From Flintibacter sp. KGMB00164 (GTDB lineage: Bacteria; Bacillota; Clostridia; Oscillospirales; Oscillospiraceae), in contig NZ_CP044227.1 in assembly GCF_008727735.1 (NCBI RefSeq), forward strand, positions 2,553,001-2,617,000: a DNA stretch of 64,000 nucleotides. Reading direction: 5' to 3'. Below the pieces are notes generated by a model. It was not told the origin of the DNA. It searched no databases and saw only the letters and a list, made by a program, of their open reading frames with translations. The position numbers and the translations under genes were made by a program. This document shows, piece by piece, positions 42,080-48,837 of this stretch; position 1 is the stretch's first letter, and each line of letters begins with the position of its first letter.

Positions 42080-42286
42080 TTACAGCTGGGGGTATACGTC
42101 GCTCTTTCGGGGCATCACGATGGCGCACAGGATATACGCCCACAGCCCAAAGGAGGCCATGCACCCGGCGATCACCCAGCCCACCCGCACCAGGGTGGGG
42201 TCGATGCCGAAGTACTCTGCCATTCCGCCGCATACACCGCAGATCATCTTATCGCCATTCTCGGTCTTATAAAGCCGTTTATCCAT
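42080..42286 (-). CDS. PspC domain small membrane protein
   Basis: 68 residues from the ATG at 42286, with GGAAGGAG 8 bases upstream. RLYKTENGDKMICGVCGGMAEYFGIDPTLVRVGWV is the PspC signature, followed by one strongly hydrophobic helix (IAGCMASFGLWAYILCAIVMP). PspC proteins sense envelope stress in other bacteria. A TTG two codons upstream is an alternative start. Apparently monocistronic. Confidence 0.9.
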   Translation of the reverse strand: MDKRLYKTENGDKMICGVCGGMAEYFGIDPTLVRVGWVIAGCMASFGLWAYILCAIVMPRKSDVYPQL

Positions 42287-42386
42287 AACCAATTCTCCTT
42301 CCGTACGATTTGTACTCTGTTCTCCTATATCATACGACGGGAAGGATAAAAAAGTGATGGGGACAAGATGAAAAAAGCATTAAGTT

Positions 42387-43562
42387 TTATTTCTTGCCCG
42401 GCTCCAGCTCCCCCTGGGCGTTGAGGTGGACATACTGGATGTTGTTTCCGGTGTTCTTCTGGATATCGTCCAGGCGGATGCCCTCAGTGATGTTGGACAC
42501 CAGAGAGAAGGCCACGCCGTGGCGCTTGGCACGGCCGGTACGGCCAATGCGGTGGATATAGTACTCATTCTCGTCGGGCACGTCGTAGTTGAACACCGCG
42601 TCTACATCGTCGATGTCCAGACCACGGGCCGCCACGTCGGTGGCCGCCAGCACCCGCAGCTGTCCCTCCCGGAATTTCTGGAGGGTCTTCTCCCGCACCC
42701 GCTGCTGGATATCGCCGTGGATGGCCTCGCAGGTGATGTGGCGCATGCGCAGCAGACCGGCCAGGCGGTCAGTCATATTTTTGGTGTTGCAGAAGGCGAT
42801 GACCCGGTCATAGCCGCCCATCTCCATCAGGCGCACCATGGTGTCCACCTTCTCGTTGCGCTCCACATCCAGGCGGTACTGGGTGATGTCGGGCTTGTTC
42901 TCCTCGTCGGCCCGGACGGTGATCTCCACCGGGTCACGCTGGTAAACCCAGGAGATATCCATGACCTCCCGGGAGATGGTGGCGGAGAACAGACCCAGGT
43001 TGCGCCGCTTGGGCATCAGGTCCAGGATACGGGTCACGTCCTTGATAAAGCCCATATCCAGCATCCGGTCGGCCTCGTCCAGCACCACGGTCTGCACCTT
43101 ATCCAGGCGCACGGTGCGCCGCTTCACGTGGTCCATCAGCCGTCCCGGGGTGGCCACCACGATCTGGGGGTCCTTCTTCAGCTGGGTGATCTGCTTGTCG
43201 ATGGGCTGGCCGCCGTACAGGCACACGGTGCGCACGCCCTCCTTGAAGGCGCACAGGTCCCGCAGCTCGTCCCGGATCTGGATGGCCAGCTCCCGGGTGG
43301 GAGCCAGCACCAGGCCCTGCACGTCCCGGCTCTCCGGGTCGATGTGCTCCACCATGGGGATGCCGAAGGCAAAGGTCTTGCCGGTTCCGGTGGGCGCCTT
43401 GGCGATCACATCCTTATACTCCATAAAATAAGGAATGGAGCCACCCTGTACCGGGGTGGCCTGTACATAGCCCTTCTTGTCAATGGCCCGCATAAGCTCC
43501 GGGCTGAGCCCCAGGTCGGCATAGCGAACCTGGTCGTTTACGATCTCGCCGTTAATTTCCAT
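42387..43562 (-). CDS. DEAD-box ATP-dependent RNA helicase
   Basis: I start at the ATG at 43562 (MEINGEIVNDQVRYADLGLSPELM) with AAGGAAA upstream. The 391 residues have all helicase motifs: Q motif (GYVQATPVQGGSIP), I APTGTGKTFAFG, Ia APTRELAIQ, II VLDEADRML, III FSATIS, IV VIAFCNTKN, V ATDVAARGLDI, VI HRIGRTGRAKR. It lacks the long basic C-terminal tail of CshA/DbpA, so it is a minimal core plus a short tail. Likely acts in ribosome assembly or mRNA turnover. The 5' leader is about 160 bases, as in cold-responsive helicases. Confidence 0.95.
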   Translation of the reverse strand: MEINGEIVNDQVRYADLGLSPELMRAIDKKGYVQATPVQGGSIPYFMEYKDVIAKAPTGTGKTFAFGIPMVEHIDPESRDVQGLVLAPTRELAIQIRDELRDLCAFKEGVRTVCLYGGQPIDKQITQLKKDPQIVVATPGRLMDHVKRRTVRLDKVQTVVLDEADRMLDMGFIKDVTRILDLMPKRRNLGLFSATISREVMDISWVYQRDPVEITVRADEENKPDITQYRLDVERNEKVDTMVRLMEMGGYDRVIAFCNTKNMTDRLAGLLRMRHITCEAIHGDIQQRVREKTLQKFREGQLRVLAATDVAARGLDIDDVDAVFNYDVPDENEYYIHRIGRTGRAKRHGVAFSLVSNITEGIRLDDIQKNTGNNIQYVHLNAQGELEPGKK

Positions 43563-43729
43563 GGTCTGTTTCCTTTCTTTCTGTGTGGTGATCCAAGGCC
43601 CTCCCAACCCACACAGTCTGTGCGGAAACGCCCGTGTTCCGGCGCGGCCCCGAATCCGGCAGGGAGCACGCTCCCCACCTCTTACTTTTTCACTTTTACC
43701 GCTTCCCTTAAGAAGCGGCATTACATTTT

Positions 43730-43758
43730 ATTATAGTCGCCCTTTTCCCCCTTGTCCA
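43730..43758 (-). promoter_or_regulatory. Promoter of the DEAD-box helicase
   Basis: On the minus strand, TGGACA (43758-43753) and TATAAT (43735-43730) are 17 bases apart. A CCGCTTC/GAAGCGG hairpin lies just inside the transcript (43699-43718). Confidence 0.75.
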
Positions 43759-43840
43759 CCAATATTTTACCCAAACACACCCTCTTATCCCCAATTTTCC
43801 TACTTTCCACAGGAAATCCTTTCGTTCCACAACTGTCTTC

Positions 43841-43869
43841 TTTACTCCCGGAGCGTTTTGCGGTACAAT
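43841..43869 (+). promoter_or_regulatory. Promoter of dnaD
   Basis: TTTACT and TACAAT are separated by 17 bases, ending about 48 bases before the dnaD start. Confidence 0.75.
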
Positions 43870-43917
43870 GTAAGCTACGTAAAACGGCCCTGCGGGGCCG
43901 GGAGAGGAGGAGCACCC

Positions 43918-44862
43918 ATGACTCAGAACCTGCTGCCCGGCAGCGTGCTGGCCCTGCCCGACCAGGCGGTCCAGCGACTGATCAAACTGGATAACGGCGA
44001 CGCCGCCCTGCTGTACTTACATCTGCTGCGCCGCAACGGCCTGGAGGGGCTCCCCTGGCCGGTGGAGCGCAAACAGGCTGCCCTGGAGGCGCTTCAAAGT
44101 CAGGGTATGGCCCCCCGTGAACTCTCCTCCGTCCCCGCCGCTCCCATCCCCGAGCCCGCGCCCCCGGAGTACGCCCTGGAGGACATCACTACCGCCCTCA
44201 GCGACAAGGCCTCCACCTTCCCCGCCCTGTGCGACGAGGTGGAGCGGCGGCTGGGCAAGAAGCTCACTGCCAACGATCTGAAGATCCTCTACACCCTCTA
44301 CGACTATCTGGCCCTGCCCACCGAGGTCATCTTCCTGCTGGTGGGCTGGTGTATTGAGGAGATGGAGCGCAAATACGGCCCCGGCCGCCGCCCCTTCCTC
44401 TCCCAGATCCGCAAAGAGGGGTTTGCCTGGGCCCGGCAGGGCATCGACACGGTGGAGGCCGCCGAGCGCCACCTCCAGACCCTGGCCCGGCTCCGCGGCC
44501 GTGGCGCCGAGGTGCTGCGGCTGCTGGATATCCCTCCCCGGCCTCTGGTGGAGCGGGAGAAGAACTACATCGCCGCCTGGGACGCTATGGGCTTCGACGA
44601 CGGCGCTCTGCGTGCGGCCTACGAGCGCACCATCATGAAAAAGCAGTCCATGGACTGGAGCTACATGAACGGCATCCTTCGCCGCTGGCACGAGAAGGGG
44701 CTGCACACCCTGGCCGCCATCCAGGCGGGAGACCGGGATCCCCGGCCGGTGCAGGCCGCCCCCGCCCCCTCCCCGGCTCAGGCCGATCGGGAGGCCCAGC
44801 AGGCCCGGGAAGATATGGAGCGCATGCGCCGCCTGATGGAGCAGATGAAAAAGGAGGGCTAG
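43918..44862 (+). CDS. dnaD: DnaD-domain replication protein
   Basis: Primosome initiation protein. I start at the ATG at 43918 (MTQNLLPGSVLALPDQAVQRL) after GAGAGGAGGAG. The 314 residues have an N-terminal winged-helix part (about 1-60), a Pro-rich linker, and two DnaD-like C-terminal modules: EVERRLGKKLTANDLKILYTLYDYLALPTEVIFLLVGWCIEEME and EVLRLLDIPPRPLVEREKNYIAAWDAMGFDDGALRAAYERTI with MKKQSMDWSYMNGILRRWHEKGL. It ends in a Glu/Arg-rich helix. Directly followed by the helicase loader after 3 bases. Confidence 0.93.
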   Translation: MTQNLLPGSVLALPDQAVQRLIKLDNGDAALLYLHLLRRNGLEGLPWPVERKQAALEALQSQGMAPRELSSVPAAPIPEPAPPEYALEDITTALSDKASTFPALCDEVERRLGKKLTANDLKILYTLYDYLALPTEVIFLLVGWCIEEMERKYGPGRRPFLSQIRKEGFAWARQGIDTVEAAERHLQTLARLRGRGAEVLRLLDIPPRPLVEREKNYIAAWDAMGFDDGALRAAYERTIMKKQSMDWSYMNGILRRWHEKGLHTLAAIQAGDRDPRPVQAAPAPSPAQADREAQQAREDMERMRRLMEQMKKEG

Positions 44863-44865
44863 TAA

Positions 44866-45870
44866 ATGGCATACGACGCCAACGTGCTGCGCCGGGCCAC
44901 CGCCCGGCTGGAGGAAAACAAGCGCCGCCGGGAGGACCAGCGGGAGCAGCTGCGCCAGCAGCTCTACGCCCGGGAGCCCCGTCTGGCCAAGCTGGACCGC
45001 CAGCTCCAGGGCACCATGGCCCAGCTGGTGGCCGCCTCTTTGCGCAAGGGAGAGGACGCGGGTGCCGCGGTGCGGGCCATCCGGGACAAAAATCTGGACA
45101 TCCAGCAGGAGCGTGCGGTCCTGCTGGGCGCTATGGGCCTGCCCGAGGACGCCCTGGACCCCAAGCCCGCCTGTCCCCTCTGTAACGACACCGGCTGGCG
45201 GGGGGCACAGATGTGCCAATGTTTAAAGGAGCTGTGCACCCAGGAGCAGATCCAGGAGCTGTCCAAGCTGCTGGACCTGGGGGAGCAGTCCTTTGACACC
45301 TTTCGCCTGGACTATTACAGCCAGACTCCCTGGCCCGGTCGGGGCACCTCTCCCCGCTCCAACATGGATTTGGTGTATGAGGTATGTCTCAACTATGCCC
45401 AGAAGTTTGGCCGCTTTGCCATCAAAAACCTGTTTCTCACCGGAGCGCCCGGCCTGGGCAAGACCTTCCTGTCCGCCTGCATCGCAAGGAGCGTCTCGGA
45501 GCAGGGGTTCTCGGTGGTCTACGATACGGCGGGCAACATCTTCTCCCAGTTTGAGACCCGCAAGTTCCAGCGAGACACCCAGGGGGTGCAGGAGGCCCGG
45601 GACGAGACCCGGCGCTACCTTACCTGTGACCTGCTGATTCTGGACGACCTGGGCAGCGAGCTCACCACCCAGTTTGTCCAGTCCGCCCTCTACGAGCTGC
45701 TTAACACCCGCCTGGTGGGCGAGAAGCACACCGTCATCTCCTCCAACCTCACCATGGAGGAGGCAGCCCGGCGCTACTCCCCCCAGATTGCATCCCGCCT
45801 GATGGGAGAGTACCACGTGCTCCACTTCTTCGGCGACGACATCCGTCTGCTGAAGAAAAATCAGTTTTAA
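44866..45870 (+). CDS. DnaC/DnaI-like helicase-loader ATPase
   Basis: AAA+ loader that deposits the replicative helicase. The 334 residues start with a charged coiled coil (about 10-60), then a Cys cluster CPLCNDTGWRGAQMCQCLKELC that is likely a zinc site as in DnaI, then the AAA+ domain: Walker A GAPGLGKTFL, Walker B LLILDDLGSE, sensor 1 VISSNLT and arginine finger region RYSPQIASRLMGEY. Pairing with dnaD supports the replication role. The start is 3 bases after the dnaD stop. Confidence 0.94.
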   Translation: MAYDANVLRRATARLEENKRRREDQREQLRQQLYAREPRLAKLDRQLQGTMAQLVAASLRKGEDAGAAVRAIRDKNLDIQQERAVLLGAMGLPEDALDPKPACPLCNDTGWRGAQMCQCLKELCTQEQIQELSKLLDLGEQSFDTFRLDYYSQTPWPGRGTSPRSNMDLVYEVCLNYAQKFGRFAIKNLFLTGAPGLGKTFLSACIARSVSEQGFSVVYDTAGNIFSQFETRKFQRDTQGVQEARDETRRYLTCDLLILDDLGSELTTQFVQSALYELLNTRLVGEKHTVISSNLTMEEAARRYSPQIASRLMGEYHVLHFFGDDIRLLKKNQF

Positions 45871-45885
45871 GGTCCAAAAATTCCC

Positions 45886-45946
45886 GCGCAACCGAAAGTT
45901 TACGACGAGATCGGCAAATGCAACCTCAATTTGGTTCCGGTTGCGC
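45886..45946. other. Inverted repeat between the loader and the XRE gene
   Basis: GCGCAACCG (45886-45894) and CGGTTGCGC (45938-45946) are perfect 9-base inverted copies separated by 43 bases. They might form a hairpin at the end of the dnaD operon or an operator for the XRE regulator. No U-run is present. Confidence 0.4.
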
Positions 45947-45991
45947 CGCTGTTCTGGTAAGCTGGAACCACCTTGAAAGGAGGATCTCGCC

Positions 45992-46924
45992 ATGAGCTTT
46001 GGTGAAAACCTGCAATTCTACCGCGCCCGGGAGGGCCTGACCCAGGAGGAGCTGGCCGAGCGGCTGGAGGTATCCCGCCAGTCGGTAAGCAAGTGGGAGT
46101 CCAATACCAGCTTTCCTGAAATGGAGAAGCTGATGACCCTGTGCAGCCTATTCCAGACCGACCTGGACACCCTGGTACGGGGAGACGCTCAGGCGGCATG
46201 CCAGGAGGACGCCGTCGGCTACGACCGGCACATGAATGCCTTTTCCAATGCAGTGGCCGCAGGAGTCGGGTTGATTCTCCTGGGGGTGGCCGCGGCTCTG
46301 AGTCTATATGGTTTGGCGGGCATACCCGATACCTGGTGCGGGGCAGTGATCCTGTCCGCCATTGCCGTGGCAGTGGCTATCCTGGTGGTGGCCTTTATAA
46401 ATCACGACCACTTTGCCCAGCAGCATCCCACCCTGCCCCAGATCTACACCCCCGCCCAGCGGGAGGTCTACGCCCGTCGCTTTCCCTACCTCATAGCCCT
46501 GCCCATTGCCGCTATTATCATCGGCGTGGTGTGGCTGATGCTTCTCTCCTCCTGGGCCGAGGCGGGCGGCGACCGCCGGGAGGCCGCCCTGGTCTCTGTC
46601 TTCCTGCTGGACCTTGCCCTGTCTGTCTCGGTGCTGGTATGGGCAGGCATGCGCATGGAGAAGTATGAGATTGAAAACTGGAACCGGGAGCATGACCCCA
46701 GGCCCCAGGCCAAGGCCCGGCGTAAGAAAATTGACCGGATCTGCGGGGCCATTATGCTGGTAGCCACCATTCTCTTTCTGGCCGTCGGTTTTGGTTGGAT
46801 GGCCCTGGTCAACGATTATAAAAACTACCTCGGCTGGCGCTGGGGCTGGATCGTCTACCCTATCGCCGGAGTGCTGTGTGCCCTGGTCAGCCATCTCATG
46901 GATAATGGGGATGAAGAAGAATAA
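45992..46924 (+). CDS. XRE-family transcriptional regulator with membrane domain
   Basis: 310 residues. The N-terminal helix-turn-helix (about 6-60) reads LQFYRAREGLTQEELAERLEVSRQSVSKWESNTSFPEM, a confident XRE match. The remainder has about six transmembrane helices (GVGLILLGVAAALSLYGLAGI, then ILSAIAVAVAILVVAFI, IALPIAAIIIGVVWLML and three more), so it is a membrane-anchored DNA-binding protein. AAAGGAGG precedes the ATG. It has its own terminator. It may sense a membrane signal. Its neighbour is also a membrane-anchored regulator. Confidence 0.87.
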   Translation: MSFGENLQFYRAREGLTQEELAERLEVSRQSVSKWESNTSFPEMEKLMTLCSLFQTDLDTLVRGDAQAACQEDAVGYDRHMNAFSNAVAAGVGLILLGVAAALSLYGLAGIPDTWCGAVILSAIAVAVAILVVAFINHDHFAQQHPTLPQIYTPAQREVYARRFPYLIALPIAAIIIGVVWLMLLSSWAEAGGDRREAALVSVFLLDLALSVSVLVWAGMRMEKYEIENWNREHDPRPQAKARRKKIDRICGAIMLVATILFLAVGFGWMALVNDYKNYLGWRWGWIVYPIAGVLCALVSHLMDNGDEEE

Positions 46925-46929
46925 AGGCA

Positions 46930-46963
46930 GGAAGCCCTCCACCAGGTGGAGGGCTTCCTTTTT
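46930..46963 (+). terminator. Terminator of the XRE gene
   Basis: GGAAGCCCTCCAC and GTGGAGGGCTTCC form a 13-bp stem with a CAG loop, followed by five T residues. Confidence 0.95.
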
Positions 46964-46984
46964 CTGAAAAAACGCAAAAAAATC

Positions 46985-47015
46985 TTGACCTTCCCCCTTG
47001 TGGAAGGTATACACT
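46985..47015 (+). promoter_or_regulatory. MerR-type promoter with dyad operator
   Basis: TTGACC (46985-46990) and TACACT (47010-47015) are 19 bases apart, the elongated spacer recognised by MerR activators. The spacer carries the dyad ACCTTCC - 7 bases - GGAAGGT (46988-47008). A 17-base alternative -10 (TATACA) also exists. It precedes the MerR-like gene itself, so autoregulation is likely. Confidence 0.75.
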
Positions 47016-47039
47016 GAAGGAGCAAAGGGGGAACAACCT

Positions 47040-47693
47040 GTGAAAATCAATGAGGTGGAGGCCCAGGTGGGCATCACCAAAAAGAACATTCGCTTCTACG
47101 AGGAGCAGGGACTCATCGCCCCCCGGCGCAACAGCGAGAATGGCTACCGGGAGTACGGCCCTCGGGAGGTGGACCAGCTGCGGCAGGTAAAGCTGCTGCG
47201 CAAGCTGGGCGTCCCTCTGGAGGAGATTCGAAAGATGCAGTCGGGTACCCACACCGTGGGCGATGGCATGCGCCGTCATCTGGTCACCTTGGAGCGGGAT
47301 AAGAAAAATCTGGAGCAGTCCATCCAGCTCTGCCGCACTCTCAGCGACCGGGATGAGCGGCTGGACGACTTGGACGCCGCCGCGCTGCTGGAACAGATGG
47401 ACCGTCTGGAGCGGGAGGGCACCACCTTCCTCAACAAACAGGTGGAGGACACCAAGCGCCTGCGGTATGTTGCCCCGGCGGTGGTTACGGTACTCACGGT
47501 GGCTCTGATGGCAGGGCTTATGGCGCTGATGATCTGGGGCTTTACCATTGACGCGGAGGAAGCTCCGCCCCTGCCCCTGGTGGTAGTTCTGGTGGCTATT
47601 CCCGGTGTGATCATTCTGGGCGTCCTGCTGGCTCTCATCCAGCGGGTGCAGGAGATTGAGAAAGGAGAGGTGGACGATGCGAAAAAGTACTAA
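47040..47693 (+). CDS. Membrane-anchored MerR-family regulator
   Basis: I start at the GTG at 47040 (MKINEVEAQVGITKKNIRFYEEQGL), 6 bases after AAAGGGGGA. The 217 residues have a MerR winged helix (1-70, with RNSENGYREYGPREVDQLRQVKLLRKLGVPLEEIRKM), a coiled coil (to about 135), then two transmembrane helices (about 145-167 and 178-200) instead of a ligand domain, and a short tail ending EIEKGEVDDAKKY. The two-helix part plus tail resembles the two small downstream proteins. The last 17 bases overlap the next gene. Confidence 0.88.
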   Translation: MKINEVEAQVGITKKNIRFYEEQGLIAPRRNSENGYREYGPREVDQLRQVKLLRKLGVPLEEIRKMQSGTHTVGDGMRRHLVTLERDKKNLEQSIQLCRTLSDRDERLDDLDAAALLEQMDRLEREGTTFLNKQVEDTKRLRYVAPAVVTVLTVALMAGLMALMIWGFTIDAEEAPPLPLVVVLVAIPGVIILGVLLALIQRVQEIEKGEVDDAKKY

Positions 47694-47925
47694 GGGCCGC
47701 GGCCCGGTCATCGTCGCGGCGTTGGGAACTGTTGTGGTGGCGCTGCTGTTTTTCGGCTCCCTTCTCTGGGTCATGCTGGAGGAGGAACCCATCCCCGCTG
47801 TCATCGGGATCATGGTCGTGTACGGTCTGCTGGCCGTGGCCATTGTAGTGGGTGTGCTGTACGCCATGATGCAGCGTCTGCGGGAGATTAAGGGAGGCGA
47901 GGAAGATGAAGCACGAAAGTACTGA
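47677..47925 (+). CDS. Small two-helix membrane protein of the MerR operon (first)
   Basis: 82 residues from the ATG at 47677 (MRKSTKGRGPVIVAALGTVVV), whose AAAGGAGAGG ribosome site lies inside the MerR coding sequence. Two transmembrane helices (about 9-32 and 39-62) with a short acidic outer loop (EEEPIP) and a cytoplasmic tail LREIKGGEEDEARKY. The tail matches those of the MerR protein and of the next protein. I recognise no named family. Confidence 0.8.
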   Translation: MRKSTKGRGPVIVAALGTVVVALLFFGSLLWVMLEEEPIPAVIGIMVVYGLLAVAIVVGVLYAMMQRLREIKGGEEDEARKY

Positions 47926-48172
47926 GGCCCGTCAGGCCCGGCGCAAGCGGGACGCGGTGCGGGGGATCTTGTTTTTTGCCATGCTGCAGATCATTACCTC
48001 GGTAGCCTGCGCCTCTCTGTGCTTTATTCCCGGTATGCCCCGGTGGGCCATCATATTGTGTCTGGTCCTGGCCATCCTGTGTCTGGCCCTGATTATCCCT
48101 GCCCTGTTTGTGTTGAAAAGCAGATTCAAAGAAATCGAAGGAGGAGAATTAGATGCTGCTGGTAAATATTGA
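47906..48172 (+). CDS. Small two-helix membrane protein of the MerR operon (second)
   Basis: 88 residues: a basic N terminus (KHESTEARQARRKRDAVRG), helix 1 (about 20-42), a short loop FIPGMPRW, helix 2 (about 46-70), and the tail FKEIEGGELDAAGKY, which matches the tails of the two preceding proteins. Start overlaps the previous gene by 20 bases; GGAGGCGAGG in the previous tail is the ribosome site. Function unknown. Confidence 0.8.
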   Translation: MKHESTEARQARRKRDAVRGILFFAMLQIITSVACASLCFIPGMPRWAIILCLVLAILCLALIIPALFVLKSRFKEIEGGELDAAGKY

Positions 48173-48467
48173 TTACATTCCCGGAAAGGAATTCGAGGTG
48201 CTTGGTATTGTAAAGGGCACCGTGGTCCAGTCCAAGAATTTTGGCAAGGACTTCATGGCTGGCATGAAAACTCTGGTGGGCGGCGAGATCACCGGCTACA
48301 CCGAGATGCTCAACGAGGCCCGTCAGATCGCGGTCAAGCGCATGGTGGATGAGGCCGAGGCTCTGGGCGCCGACGCCATCATCAACATCCGTTACGGCTC
48401 TTCTTCCGTGATGCAGGGCGCAGCCGAGGTCATCGCCTACGGCACCGCCGTCCGATACTTTTCTTGA
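48153..48467 (+). CDS. YbjQ/UPF0145 heavy-metal-binding-type protein
   Basis: 104 residues of the small pentameric YbjQ family. Signatures are YIPGKEFEVLGIVKGTVVQSKNFGKDFMAGMKTLVGGEI, YTEMLNEARQIAVKRMVDEAEALGADAIINIRYG and AAEVIAYGTAVRYF. Biochemical role is not known, although the family is often labelled heavy-metal-binding. The start overlaps the previous gene by 20 bases with GAAGGAGGAG 7 bases upstream. The last codons and TGA stop lie inside a palindromic repeat. Confidence 0.92.
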   Translation: MLLVNIDYIPGKEFEVLGIVKGTVVQSKNFGKDFMAGMKTLVGGEITGYTEMLNEARQIAVKRMVDEAEALGADAIINIRYGSSSVMQGAAEVIAYGTAVRYFS

Positions 48468-48580
48468 AAAGAAAAGTATCAAAAGAATTTTATGCGAAAC
48501 TTCGTTTCGCCCCGTTGATACTTCCGCTTTCTTGAAAGAAAGCTTGGGAAAGAACTTCCCGCGAAACTCCGTTTCGCCCC
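48454..48580. repeat. Two tandem copies of the palindromic repeat
   Basis: Copy 1: GATACTTTTCTT with AAGAAAAGTATC (48454-48480) and GCGAAAC ttc GTTTCGC (48494-48510). Copy 2: GCTTTCTT with AAGAAAGC (48526-48543) and GCGAAAC tcc GTTTCGC (48561-48577). A third stem, TTCCGCCGC with GCGGCGGAA, follows at 48621-48642. The 48468-48837 gap holds no gene apart from these elements. Confidence 0.78.
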
Positions 48581-48698
48581 ATAGAGCAGGAGCAAACTTA
48601 TATAGCCCTCCTGCAAGGAGTTCCGCCGCCGCAGCGGCGGAATAAAATAAAATCCCATCATTTCCGGGGGCGTGTACCTTGGAAATGATACTTCTCGT

Positions 48699-48781
48699 CC
48701 AAGACAGGCCGACTTTTCCGCAAGGAATCGAGGCCTGTCTTGGGTGCAACTTTCTCAACAAAGTGCTTGGCACTTTGTTGA
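48699..48781. other. Pair of long perfect hairpins downstream of rny
   Basis: CCAAGACAGGCC and GGCCTGTCTTGG (48699-48743) enclose a small TTCC-GCAA-GGAA hairpin with a GNRA-type loop. TCAACAAAGTGC and GCACTTTGTTGA (48755-48781) form a 12-bp perfect stem with a TTG loop. Their position 3' of both converging genes is odd for simple terminators and could be a small RNA. Confidence 0.55.
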
Positions 48782-48786
48782 CTATA

Positions 48787-48818
48787 AAAAAGGAGACTGC
48801 CAAAGCAGTCTCCTTTTT
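48787..48818. terminator. Bidirectional terminator at the rny 3' end
   Basis: AAAAAGGAGACTGC and GCAGTCTCCTTTTT form a 14-bp stem with a CAAA loop. It has U-runs in both directions, and the rny stop is 20 bases away. Confidence 0.95.
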
Positions 48819-48837
48819 GTAATTAAATGGGGAACAT

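Noticed and set aside
43563-43917. A coding extension upstream of dnaD (frame from 43561)
   Set aside because: It crosses the divergent promoters of the helicase and dnaD; the ATG at 43918 has a strong ribosome site.
48479-48661. A 60-codon minus-strand frame over the palindromic repeats
   Set aside because: It is formed by the repeats, has no ribosome site and changes frame between copies.
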